DNA of 44,506 bases from Corynebacterium atrinae (GTDB lineage Bacteria; Actinomycetota; Actinomycetes; Mycobacteriales; Mycobacteriaceae). This document shows, piece after piece, positions 26,320 through 34,163 of the stretch. A program made the translations under genes and the position numbers. Below the pieces are notes generated by a model. The model was not told the origin of the DNA. It made no database searches and saw nothing but the letters and a program-made list of their open reading frames with translations. The DNA lies in the NCBI RefSeq assembly GCF_030408455.1, contig NZ_CP046978.1:1-44506 (forward strand). The letters run 5' to 3'. The stretch's first letter is position 1, and each line of letters starts with the position of its first letter.

Positions 26320-27528
26320 ATGACCACCGGCACCACCATCGACGTCACCATCGGACTCGACGTCGGCAAAACCGCCCACCACGCCTGCGCCATGCTGGAA
26401 ACAGGTGAAATCATCTACGACAAACCCCTACCCCAGGACGAAACTGAGCTCCGGAAAGTCTTCACTGACCTGCAGCAGCACGGCACGGTTCTGGTGGTCG
26501 TCGATCAACCCAACACCATCGGCGCACTCCCGATCGCCGTGGCCCGCGACGCGGGCTGCTTGGTCGGCTACCTCCCCGGCCTGGCGATGCGCAAAGCCGC
26601 TGATCTCTATCCGGGCCGATCCAAGACCGACCGCAGGGACGCGTTCATCATCGCTGACACCGCCCGCACCATGCCGCACACCCTGCGGGCCGTGGACCGG
26701 GACAACGAGGTCCTCTCAGCCCTGAAGATGTTGTCCGGGTTCGATGACGACATCGCCAAGGACGCCACCCGCACTATCAACCGGCTGCGCAGCGTACTGA
26801 CCCAGATCTACCCCAGTTTCGAACGTGCCCTTCCAGGCGATGTCATCACCCGACCATTGGTACTGGAGATGCTGATCCATTACGGTGGGCCCACGAAGCT
26901 GAAAAAGGCCGGCTACCAGCGGGTACACAACTGGATGGCCAAACGCGCCAAGAAAGACCCCACAAAGCTCGTGGACGCGATCTTTGCAGGGCTGAAAGCC
27001 CAGACCGTCACCGTGCCTGGCACCGCGGCTGCTGAGATCGTGATTCCGCAATTGGCTGCCAACATCAAGGCCCTGCTGGAACAGCGAAAAACCATTGCTG
27101 AGCAGGTAGAAGAACTGTTGGCTGATTTCCCTCTTTCCGAGGTCTTGATGTCCATGCCGGGAGTTGGCATCAAGACCGCAGCCAACATCCTCCTGGCAGT
27201 TGGGGATTGTTCCGACTTCCGGTCCGCCGGCCACCTGGCCGCGTACGCGGGGATTGCCCCGGTGACACGAAGATCAGGCACGTCGATCCGTGGTGAGTTT
27301 CCAGCCAGATCGGGCAACAAGAGACTGAAGAATGCGTTGTTCTATTCCGCGTTCGCCTCCATCAGATTTCACGAACCATCCAAGGCCTACTACGAGAAGA
27401 AACGAGCCGAGGGCAACCGTCATAATGCCGCAGTCATGTGCCTGGCACGCCGCCGGTGCAACGTCATCTATGCGATGTTGACCCGTGGTGAATTCTTCCG
27501 GGAGGTTCCTGCCCGAACCGCCGCATAG
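26320..27528 (+). CDS. IS110-family transposase
   Basis: The 402-residue DEDD recombinase starts at the ATG at 26320, which has GAGGAGG eight bases upstream; an earlier in-frame start at 26254 lacks that site. The RuvC-like domain shows IGLDVGKTAHHACAM, VLVVVDQPNT and KTDRRDAFIIADTAR. The C-terminal transposase-20 domain shows MPGVGIKTAANILLAVGD, then LAAYAGIAPVTRRSGTS and GNKRLKNALFYSAF, where the conserved Ser should lie. It is full length with no defect. Confidence 0.93.
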   Translation: MTTGTTIDVTIGLDVGKTAHHACAMLETGEIIYDKPLPQDETELRKVFTDLQQHGTVLVVVDQPNTIGALPIAVARDAGCLVGYLPGLAMRKAADLYPGRSKTDRRDAFIIADTARTMPHTLRAVDRDNEVLSALKMLSGFDDDIAKDATRTINRLRSVLTQIYPSFERALPGDVITRPLVLEMLIHYGGPTKLKKAGYQRVHNWMAKRAKKDPTKLVDAIFAGLKAQTVTVPGTAAAEIVIPQLAANIKALLEQRKTIAEQVEELLADFPLSEVLMSMPGVGIKTAANILLAVGDCSDFRSAGHLAAYAGIAPVTRRSGTSIRGEFPARSGNKRLKNALFYSAFASIRFHEPSKAYYEKKRAEGNRHNAAVMCLARRRCNVIYAMLTRGEFFREVPARTAA

Positions 27529-27689
27529 TCGGTCAGGAGACGATCAGCTGGTCAACAATGAACATGCTGACCAGCTAATCAACCACGCCCATCAACAGGA
27601 GCTGGTGGCTACCCCCGAAACTCTGTGGCGAGTACACCGCCTGCCCCTTGACAAAAACATAGGGACACCCCCCCCGTAGCCCTGGTCTC

Positions 27690-28240
27690 TCAGGCGTCTG
27701 CGAAGGCTTTCGCCACGATCACCACATCCGGGTTCGCACACCCGAAGGCGAACATCCTGCCCTGGCCTTTGCGCAGCGCGTGCATCGCCTCCATTCCTTG
27801 TAGCGTCCGGTAGGCAGACACCGGGGTCTTGAACCCGCCACCCTTGGGCCCCAGGATCCGTTTGAGCCGGCCGTGATCCCCCTCGATCACGTTGTTGAGG
27901 TACTTCACCTGCCGATGCTCCACTGTCGTCGACAGCTTATGCTCGTCGATCAGCGCTGCGATCGCCGCTGCGTAGGTGGGTGCTTTGTCGGTGCAGATCA
28001 CCCTAGGCCCACCGGGGCACTCACCGTTTCGGCTGCGGTGACCAGCACAACGCAGTGCTTTAGCCAGGAACCGTGTCGCTGCTGTCGTGTTGCGCTTAGT
28101 GGACATGTAGAAATCCAAGGTTCGACCGTCTGCGGTGACTGCCCGGTAGAGGTAGCACCATCTCCCACCGACCCGTATGTAGGTCTCATCAACCCGCCAG
28201 GAATCGGAGAACCAAGGGGAGGTTTGACGGTACCACCGGG
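27690..28240 (-). pseudogene. IS6-family transposase, 5' truncated
   Basis: The frame keeps all three DDE regions (DETYIRVGGRWCYLYRA, CTDKAPTYAAAI, NNVIEGDHGRLKR) but lacks the N-terminal HTH, which was removed at the border with IS6 copy 2 at 28241. The apparent MQHHP start comes from the inserted element, not the original gene. Compared with the main IS6 it has a short insertion rich in Gly/Asn after LAKALR, so it is a distinct element. Confidence 0.85.
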
Positions 28241-29084
28241 GGTGGTGTTGCAAACTCCGGGAGAAGAGCCGTGAAGACTCCGTCTTTCATCCTCTGATGG
28301 TCGCTGAGAGCCGGCGTTCTCAGGCATTCTCGAATACCCGGTTGACGATCACCGCATCCGGGTTCGGTTGCCCGTAGGCAAACATCGTGCCCTGGCCTTT
28401 CCGCAATGAGTGCATCGCCTCCACCCCTTTCAGAGTCCGGTAGGCGGACGTTCGGTTTTTGAACGCCCCCTTCGGCCCCAGGATCCGTTTCAGCCGGCCA
28501 TGATCGCCTTCAATGACATTGTTGAGGTATTTCACCCGACGATGCTCGACCGTCGATGGACAGATGCCTTCCGCCTTCAAGTCAGAGATTGCCCTGGCGA
28601 GTGAGGGGGCCTTGTCGGTGCTGATCACCCGCGGATAGCCTGCCGATTTATTCGCCCGCAGCGTCTTCGCCAGGAAACGCTTCGCTGCGGCCACGTTCCG
28701 CTTCGGGGAGAGGTAAAAGTCCAGGGTCTGTCCACCGGCGGTGATCGCCCGATAGAGGTAGCACCACGTGCCGCCGACCCGGATATAGGTTTCATCCACC
28801 CGCCAGGACCGGGCTTGCCAGTCAGGAACTTGCCGATACCACCGCGTTTGTTTGTCCAGTTCAGGAGCATATTTCTGGACCCAACGGTAGATGGTGGTGT
28901 GATCAACCGGCGCACCACGCTCGGTCATCATCTCTTCCAGATCGCGGTAGCTCACGCCGTAGCGGCAGTACCACCGCACCGCCCACAGAATGATCTCGCG
29001 AGGGAAATGACGATCCGAGAAGATGCCCATGGCCCTGATTATTTCACGCCGGTCTTCTTACTGCCCCAACTTTGCAACAGCACC
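28241..29084. mobile_element. IS6-family element, copy 2
   Basis: This 844-bp copy has intact ends (GGTGGTGTTGCAAA and complement of GGTGCTGTTGCAAA). Flanks CCACCGGG and AGTCCAAG do not match. It joins the truncated IS6 relative on the left to a truncated hsdM on the right, so it marks a recombination joint. Confidence 0.92.
28320..29030 (-). CDS. IS6-family transposase, copy 2
   Basis: The 236-residue protein is identical to the one at 14518-15228 and carries the same HTH and DDE residues. A single silent base difference (C at 28448) separates the genes, so duplication is recent or the copies are kept alike by gene conversion. Confidence 0.95.
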   Translation of the reverse strand: MGIFSDRHFPREIILWAVRWYCRYGVSYRDLEEMMTERGAPVDHTTIYRWVQKYAPELDKQTRWYRQVPDWQARSWRVDETYIRVGGTWCYLYRAITAGGQTLDFYLSPKRNVAAAKRFLAKTLRANKSAGYPRVISTDKAPSLARAISDLKAEGICPSTVEHRRVKYLNNVIEGDHGRLKRILGPKGAFKNRTSAYRTLKGVEAMHSLRKGQGTMFAYGQPNPDAVIVNRVFENA

Positions 29085-29215
29085 AGTCCAAGGATGACGT
29101 CCTTGTACTGGGAGGCGTCCATGGAACCGCGGAGTTTATCGGCGGCCTTCCAGAGGGTGTCTTTGAGTTCCTTCATGGTCGAGGGGGTTGCTTCGACCGT
29201 GTTTTTCGGGGGCAC
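29085..29215 (-). pseudogene. hsdM: type I restriction methylase hsdM, N-terminal fragment
   Basis: GTG at 29215 has AAAGGAA upstream and opens a 43-codon frame ending at the IS6 border. It reads [20 protein letters not shown] then [12 protein letters not shown], the conserved start of HsdM proteins (TLWxAADKLRGNMDAxEYKHVVLGL in the family). The methylase core and any hsdS/hsdR are absent from the window. It lies 123 bp after the methylase-like gene on the same strand, so it was probably the next gene in that operon. Confidence 0.8.
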
Positions 29216-29338
29216 AGTTGTTTCCTTTATTGAGATGGTTGATTCAGCTTAGGGGTAGCAGCAGACATGACTGTCGGTGCCTCCATGGTGGGGTCGAACA
29301 CCTGTGCATCAGGCGGGTGCTTCAGGTGCAGACCGGGC

Positions 29339-31396
29339 CTATGGGGTGTCGGTGTCGTAGCGGATGACGTTCATCGCCGCGGCGGAAGCCGCCTCCGCCT
29401 GTCGGTGGAGCTTCTGGGCCTGTTCGGCGAGCTGCTGGAGTTGGCTGGTGGTGGCCAGGACTTTCTGCTGTTCGGGCAGGCTGAGAAGGGGGATCTGGAT
29501 CTGGGACAGTTTCCGGCGGGGAATCATGCCACCATCGTCCACCTCGTTGAAAGGGGCGTTGACGCAGGCAGCCAGATACTCAGGTTCGAATTGGTCGCTT
29601 GTCACCCGGAGTACAAACATCCCTGTCGGGGCCACCCATGTCCCTTCGTTCGTGGTGAACACTCGCGCGGGAACCCCGGCCTGATTCGGGATGAGAAGAT
29701 CACCGGGCTGCACGGTGGGAGTGTCGGCTCCGATGAACACCTCTTCTGCCGGCTCACCCCGGTCCCGGAAGGGGATCAGCTGTGCTGCGATGGCTCCGTC
29801 GGCGGGTTCCTCGTCGGTTTTCCGGTAGCGGGCGCGGATACGGGTCACCGAGCCAAGCTCGGTCAGCGGCAAAACACTGGAGGACGCGGGGAGTACTTCC
29901 GCAGAGCCGGCCTGCGCGGACAGGGTGTCGCTGACCGTGTGGACGGTGTCTGTGAGCTGGTTCCAAGCCTGCTTGTAGTCTGCGAGGACTTCGCCCTTGT
30001 CGGGGGCGCGGTTAAGCAGCAGGGACGGTAGGAGGGTGCTGTCCTGGGTGATCATCTCTGCCAGGGTGGTGGATCCGGTGGGGATGGTGGTGTCCCGGCC
30101 TTCCCGCATGGCGTGGAGCCATTCTGCAATGTGGTCTGCTGGATCTTTGGCGTTGCTGGCGTCGGCGAGCAGTACAGGTTCAGTGGCCCGGGTGGCGTCC
30201 GGGGCGCGTAGGACCCACAGGGCGGTGGCCAGGGAGGTGTAGGTGAGCAGTTTGCGGGGGAGTTGGATGATTGCTTCCACTGCGCCGCGGGCGATGAGGT
30301 TTTGTCGGAACTGGGCGAGCCTGCCCTGGGAGCAGGTGGAGAGGTTGGTCAGGACGTAGGCCCGGCCCTCAGGTGCGAGGTGGTGGAGCGGGTAGGTCAA
30401 GAAGGCGGCGTCGGCAGCCAGTGGGCCAGGGACGGTGATGCCCAGGGATGTCTGGAGGGAGGCGGTGACGGTTGTCAGCGTCGTGTCTTCCAGTCTCATG
30501 CCGAAGGGGGGTTCGGAGATGATGGTGTGTGCCTGCAGTTGCGGGTGGGGGTCGTTGGTGAGGATGTTTGCGTGGGTGAAGGTGGCTGGTATGTCTGCGA
30601 GGTAGGTCTGGAGGGAGGCGATGGTCACGGCCATCCGGTCGATGTCGTTGCCGACCAGGGAGAGATCGGTGGACAGGTTGTGAAGGGCCAGCAGGGTGCC
30701 GGCGATGCCGCAGGTGGGGTCGAAGATGGTTGCCCCGGGGATAACGGTGGTGCCGGCGGCGTTGGCGATCAGCGAGGAAGCGGCAGAAGTGGTGGTGGCG
30801 TACTGACTGTAGGTGCTGCGTCCTCCGCTGCCGAAGAAGGTGTCGATGATGATGCGGGCAGCGGTACCGTAGTTGTCTTTATTGACCTGGGCCAGTCCGC
30901 TGACCAGGGTGTGCAGCGTCGATGGGGGTGCTGAGCGGATGTTGTCGACAAGGCGGGCAATATCGTCGCTGGACAGCAGGTCGTGATCGAGCCGGGACAG
31001 GATCTGAGTGAGGGCGGTGAGCACATCACCTGCGTTGGTGATGGTCGCCCATTCTTCCTGGAGGGTACCGTCGCTGTGTTTGTGGGCGGCCAGCATGGCC
31101 AGGGAGAGCAGTGCTGCGGCGGCGGTGTTGCTGGTGGCGATGGTCAGGGGGTTGATGGCGGAGGTGATGATCAATCTCATGGCGTTGGTCTGCCAGGTGT
31201 CGGGGAGGAGATCCTCGGATTCCAGCCAGGTGAGTACCTCGCTGAACTCGAACAGTGGGCGTCGGGCGGGGGAGTCCTCGACCGGTGTGGGGAAGGTGGG
31301 GTATCGGGCCTTCCAGTTGCTGACTGCCGGACGGCTGACTTCGGCGAGATCGGCGATGTCCTTGAGGGCCAGCTGGCCCTGGGGGTGGGTGGTCAT
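29339..31396 (-). CDS. HTH / N6-methylase-like / target-recognition fusion with SEPPFG motif
   Basis: The 685-residue protein begins with a MerR/XRE-like HTH (LKDIADLAEVSRPAVSNWKA, residues 11-30). The central HsdM-like fold has motif I FDPTCGIAG at 225-232, but motif IV reads SEPPFGM at 294-300, with Glu where active N6 methylases have Asn or Asp. The last 150 residues resemble an HsdS half, with IPRRKLSQIQIPLLSLPEQQKVL-like order and a coiled-coil tail. So methylation may be lost or altered, leaving DNA binding or sensing. It follows the NYN gene by 3 bp. A fragment of a second homologue lies at 35464-35536. No named system was recognised. Confidence 0.82.
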   Translation of the reverse strand: MTTHPQGQLALKDIADLAEVSRPAVSNWKARYPTFPTPVEDSPARRPLFEFSEVLTWLESEDLLPDTWQTNAMRLIITSAINPLTIATSNTAAAALLSLAMLAAHKHSDGTLQEEWATITNAGDVLTALTQILSRLDHDLLSSDDIARLVDNIRSAPPSTLHTLVSGLAQVNKDNYGTAARIIIDTFFGSGGRSTYSQYATTTSAASSLIANAAGTTVIPGATIFDPTCGIAGTLLALHNLSTDLSLVGNDIDRMAVTIASLQTYLADIPATFTHANILTNDPHPQLQAHTIISEPPFGMRLEDTTLTTVTASLQTSLGITVPGPLAADAAFLTYPLHHLAPEGRAYVLTNLSTCSQGRLAQFRQNLIARGAVEAIIQLPRKLLTYTSLATALWVLRAPDATRATEPVLLADASNAKDPADHIAEWLHAMREGRDTTIPTGSTTLAEMITQDSTLLPSLLLNRAPDKGEVLADYKQAWNQLTDTVHTVSDTLSAQAGSAEVLPASSSVLPLTELGSVTRIRARYRKTDEEPADGAIAAQLIPFRDRGEPAEEVFIGADTPTVQPGDLLIPNQAGVPARVFTTNEGTWVAPTGMFVLRVTSDQFEPEYLAACVNAPFNEVDDGGMIPRRKLSQIQIPLLSLPEQQKVLATTSQLQQLAEQAQKLHRQAEAASAAAMNVIRYDTDTP

Positions 31397-31399
31397 GGT

Positions 31400-31855
31400 T
31401 TACGCAGCCTTTCGGATGGTCATGGTCTCGGTGGTGATGGTGGTGGTGATGGTCGTGGCGGCGAACTGCAGGCGCTTGGACAGGGCGGCGGCGTGGGAGT
31501 AGACGTGGGTGGGCAGTCCCTGGCCGGCGAGTTCGGAGACCTTCTGGGCGAAGATCCAGTCCCCGGAGACGAGAACCAGTTCGGTGTATTTCTCCGCGAG
31601 GTTTTCATCCATCACCGTAAGGAGGCGGAGGTCGGCGCCGTCCTCGCAACGCCCCGCCAGAATCCGGGCCTGAGGCCAGGCGAGGTGGATGTTGGTCACG
31701 GTGTGCACGTCAGCGGCGATGACCACCTGGTCGCCACGGTTAATGGTGAGCCAGTTGTCCAGCATTCGGCGGCACCACTTCGCCTGGGACGGGGTGGAGA
31801 CGGGGCCTCCGTTGAAGTTCTCGATGTCGATGAGGATGAAGCGGCGGGGGGTCAT
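31400..31855 (-). CDS. NYN/PIN-like domain putative ribonuclease
   Basis: The 151-residue protein has the NYN (LabA/DUF88-like) pattern: RFILIDIENF (Asp10), an acidic pair in EDGADLRLL (Asp72, Asp75), and LVSGDWIFA (Asp99). These acidic residues form the metal site of PIN-like RNases. I chose the ATG at 31855 because AAAGGAA lies eight bases upstream; a start at 31882 would lie inside the inverted-repeat operator. The next gene starts 3 bp after the stop, so both are translated from one mRNA. A toxin or effector role beside a methylase-like sensor is inference. Confidence 0.82.
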   Translation of the reverse strand: MTPRRFILIDIENFNGGPVSTPSQAKWCRRMLDNWLTINRGDQVVIAADVHTVTNIHLAWPQARILAGRCEDGADLRLLTVMDENLAEKYTELVLVSGDWIFAQKVSELAGQGLPTHVYSHAAALSKRLQFAATTITTTITTETMTIRKAA

Positions 31856-31871
31856 AACGGGTTCCTTTGAT

Positions 31872-31950
31872 GTGAATGACATTTTTGCTGTGCTCTGAGA
31901 ATGATCCTAAACCAATCCCTGGAGCAAGTCAAGGCAAAAATGGCATTCAC
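31872..31950 (-). promoter_or_regulatory. promoter bracketed by a 17-bp inverted repeat
   Basis: On the minus strand a -35 TTGACT (31927-31932) and a -10 TAGGAT (31904-31909) are 17 bp apart, a near-ideal sigma-70-type promoter for the NYN operon. It is bracketed by GTGAATGACATTTTTGC at 31872-31888 and its 16/17 complement at 31934-31950. One arm is upstream of the -35 and one in the leader. A dimeric or looping repressor, perhaps the HTH of the operon's own methylase-like protein, is the likely reader. Confidence 0.65.
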
Positions 31951-32070
31951 GCAAATCTGACGTGATGTGTTGATTTTGATTGGCGTGCAAATCGGGGTGC
32001 CCGGGGAGGGTTCGGTAGGTTGGGGATAAATGCTATAGCCAGCAGAAACCGACGTTGAGTGAGGGAAGCC

Positions 32071-33903
32071 GTGGAGGCTGACACAAAAGCACTGAAGAAG
32101 ATCATGACGGTGGAGGGTCGGTACGTGATTCCTACGTTCCAGCGTGATTATGAGTGGACCCGGGAAGGGCAGTGGGAGCTGCTCTTTGAAGACCTTGATT
32201 CGGTGGCCGGCCGCTTGGGTGCCGCCCGGGTGGAGGCAGAAGCAACCGGTTCCTCCCAGGCCAGGGCGGAGAAGAGTGTTGCTCCGCACTTTCTGGGTGC
32301 TGTGGTGTGCGATCAGCTTCCCTCTCCTACTGGTGGGCTCACCTTGTCTGCGGTTATTGATGGCCAGCAGCGGCTGACAACCCTGCAACTGCTGGTGCGC
32401 GGCGTGCTCGACGTGCTGCAGGAGACCGGGTCGGGGAGGGTGCGGCAGGTCAAGCGTCTGCTGGAAAATCCCGAGGATGTCATTGATCATCCTCATGAGC
32501 GCTACAAGCTGTGGCCGCGGCGCAAGGACCGTGAGGTCTGGCCGGTAGCCATGGCCGATGAGGTGCCGGCCTATGGTCCCGGGGATCATCTGTATCTGCA
32601 GGCCCGCCGGTTTTTCGCTGACTCTGTGCGCAACACCCTGGTGGATGACCAGGGGCGGGACCGCACCGATGACTTCGTTGACGCTCTGCTCGATTTGTTC
32701 AAACTGGTGGTCATCGACCTGGACGACAACGATGATGCTCAGGTCATCTTTGAGGTCCTCAATGGCCGCCAAACCCCGTTGTCTGCCTCGGATCTAGTCA
32801 AAAATCTGCTGTTCCTGCGAGGGGAATTAGCCGATGAGCAGGAGCTTGAAGAGCTCTACGACGCCTACTGGGCCGAATTTGATGAGCCGTGGTGGAAAAA
32901 GCAGATCGGTGTCGGCCACGCCGCCCGCGCCCGACGAGATGTGCTGTTGTCTGTGTGGCTGACCGCAGTGTCCGGCACGGAGGCGAATGTCGGGCGTCTC
33001 TACGGGGAGGTCCGCCAGTTCCTGGCCGGGGGCGACCATAGGACCAAGGACATCCTGATCGAGTTGTCCGAGTACCGGCAGGCCTACAAGGCCATCTACG
33101 GTGCCCTTGACCCGGGTTCGCTACGTTTGGCCCAGTCCTATCGAAATCTGGTGACCCTCAAACTGCAGACAGCGGTGCCGTTGCTGGCGTGGTTGCGGAC
33201 CCTGCCCGCAGACAAGCTCTCTGTGGCAGACCACGAGCGGGCTGCCGGCGCTGTGGAGTCCTGGGTGCTGCGCCGGATGATTCTGGGGGCCAACACCCGC
33301 GGTTATAACGCAGCTTTCCTCGGAGTGCTCAAGAGCGCTCAGGCTGCCGCGCGTAGCCCGGAAGCCAATATCGCTGATGCCATCGTCGCGGCACTGGCTG
33401 CGGGCCCGAACTCGCTGGCCTGGCCTTCGGATGAGGAGATCACATCTGCCTTCACCCGGGATCGTTTCTACGGCCGGTTCACCCAGGAACGCATCCGCCT
33501 CATACTCGGTGCCATTGATGCGCAGATGCGGGTCAACAACCCCAAGACCGAACCGGCGGTCTTCGACTACGCCCAGCTGCAGATCGAACACCTCATGCCG
33601 AAGCGTTGGGAACAGCACTGGCCCCTACCGACTGTGGTAAGCGAGGATCCTGCCCAGCGTGAGCTGGCTGCCACCGAACGTACGGCAGCGGTGGACCGTA
33701 TCGGCAACCTCACCCTTGTCACCTCCGCATTCAACCAGGGAGTTTCCAACCTCGGATGGGAACAGAAGCGTCCCGAACTGGCCACCCAGTCCGCCCTGCA
33801 ACTGAACCTTCCCATCGCCGCCGCCGAACATTGGGATGAGGAGACGATCACTGCCCGTGGAGAGACGTTGGCAGATGTCGTCTGTCGGATCTGGCCCCGT
33901 TGA
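32071..33903 (+). CDS. DUF262/DUF1524 (GmrSD-like) nuclease protein
   Basis: The protein of about 610 residues opens with the DUF262 signature VIPTFQRDYEW and has DGQQRLTTLQLL near residue 97, the ParB/Srx-like NTP-using motif. The C-terminal DUF1524 domain has QIEHLMPKRWEQHW near 505 and DRIGNLTLV with N-Q-G-V-S-N following, an HNH-type nuclease centre. GmrSD and SspE-type relatives cut modified or unmodified phage DNA. I chose the GTG at 32071, which follows GAGGGAAGCC; a GTG at 32059 is possible. It is divergent from the NYN operon and shares its intergenic region. Confidence 0.88.
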   Translation: MEADTKALKKIMTVEGRYVIPTFQRDYEWTREGQWELLFEDLDSVAGRLGAARVEAEATGSSQARAEKSVAPHFLGAVVCDQLPSPTGGLTLSAVIDGQQRLTTLQLLVRGVLDVLQETGSGRVRQVKRLLENPEDVIDHPHERYKLWPRRKDREVWPVAMADEVPAYGPGDHLYLQARRFFADSVRNTLVDDQGRDRTDDFVDALLDLFKLVVIDLDDNDDAQVIFEVLNGRQTPLSASDLVKNLLFLRGELADEQELEELYDAYWAEFDEPWWKKQIGVGHAARARRDVLLSVWLTAVSGTEANVGRLYGEVRQFLAGGDHRTKDILIELSEYRQAYKAIYGALDPGSLRLAQSYRNLVTLKLQTAVPLLAWLRTLPADKLSVADHERAAGAVESWVLRRMILGANTRGYNAAFLGVLKSAQAAARSPEANIADAIVAALAAGPNSLAWPSDEEITSAFTRDRFYGRFTQERIRLILGAIDAQMRVNNPKTEPAVFDYAQLQIEHLMPKRWEQHWPLPTVVSEDPAQRELAATERTAAVDRIGNLTLVTSAFNQGVSNLGWEQKRPELATQSALQLNLPIAAAEHWDEETITARGETLADVVCRIWPR

Positions 33904-33936
33904 CGGGCATGAGATCAGGAGAGACCGGAACAACGC

Positions 33937-34047
33937 GTGACCGCTGGAGTATTTACCTCTCCTGCCGGAAAGGGCGAGGTGTGGTTTGTGGTCGTCGACT
34001 CTGATGAGCATATGAGGACTTATTTGACCGTTTCCTCCCCTCAGTAA
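33937..34047 (+). CDS. possible 36-residue protein
   Basis: GTG at 33937 follows AGGAGAG by 12 bases and opens a 36-codon frame to TAA at 34045. The peptide has a hydrophobic strand EVWFVVVDSDEH. No homologue was recognised. It could be a small gene behind the DUF262 gene or the tail of a lost one. Confidence 0.35.
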   Translation: MTAGVFTSPAGKGEVWFVVVDSDEHMRTYLTVSSPQ

Positions 34048-34150
34048 ACCGGGGGTGGATTACTTCTACCCTTAGTCTCCGACAGCATCAGACCGATTCA
34101 AACTAACGCTCCCTCTGCCCCTCGGCAGCTGAAGGATCAGCGTGCGCGGG

Positions 34151-34163
34151 TAACATGATCTGC
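34151..34163 (+). promoter_or_regulatory. -10 of a probable leaderless promoter
   Basis: TAACAT at 34151-34156 lies seven bases before the ATG at 34164 and no ribosome site is visible, which fits a leaderless start as is common in corynebacteria. The -35 is not clear. Confidence 0.4.

Larger units (their letters stand above)
26060..27675. mobile_element. IS110-family element
   Basis: It contains one IS110 transposase with a noncoding left region of about 260 bp and a short right end, as usual for the family. IS110 ends lack long inverted repeats, so the limits are approximate. Similar strings at both edges (CCCCCGTTACC near 26062, CCCCCGTAGCC near 27671) probably mark the junctions with the host IS6 relative. 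Confidence 0.75.
26005..28240. mobile_element. second IS6-family element, interrupted by IS110 and truncated by IS6 copy 2
   Basis: An end sequence GGTGCTGTTGCAAAGTT begins at 26005. About 60 bp later IS110 sequence starts. After the IS110, minus-strand IS6-type transposase codons resume at 27690 and run to 28240, where copy 2 of the main IS6 element cuts them. The end-to-stop distance without IS110 (about 75-80 bp) matches the intact copies. The transposase is clearly a different IS6 member. The right end is lost. Confidence 0.75.

Noticed and set aside
28246..28253. Start codons in MQHHP/MQQH-type openings at IS6 borders
   Set aside because: These residues are encoded by the IS6 terminal repeat; the genes continuing from them are truncated, not newly started.
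30263..31870. Plus-strand frames opposite the methylase-like and NYN genes
   Set aside because: Gly/Val-rich with no recognisable domain, while the minus strand has clear motifs, a promoter and coupled gene spacing.
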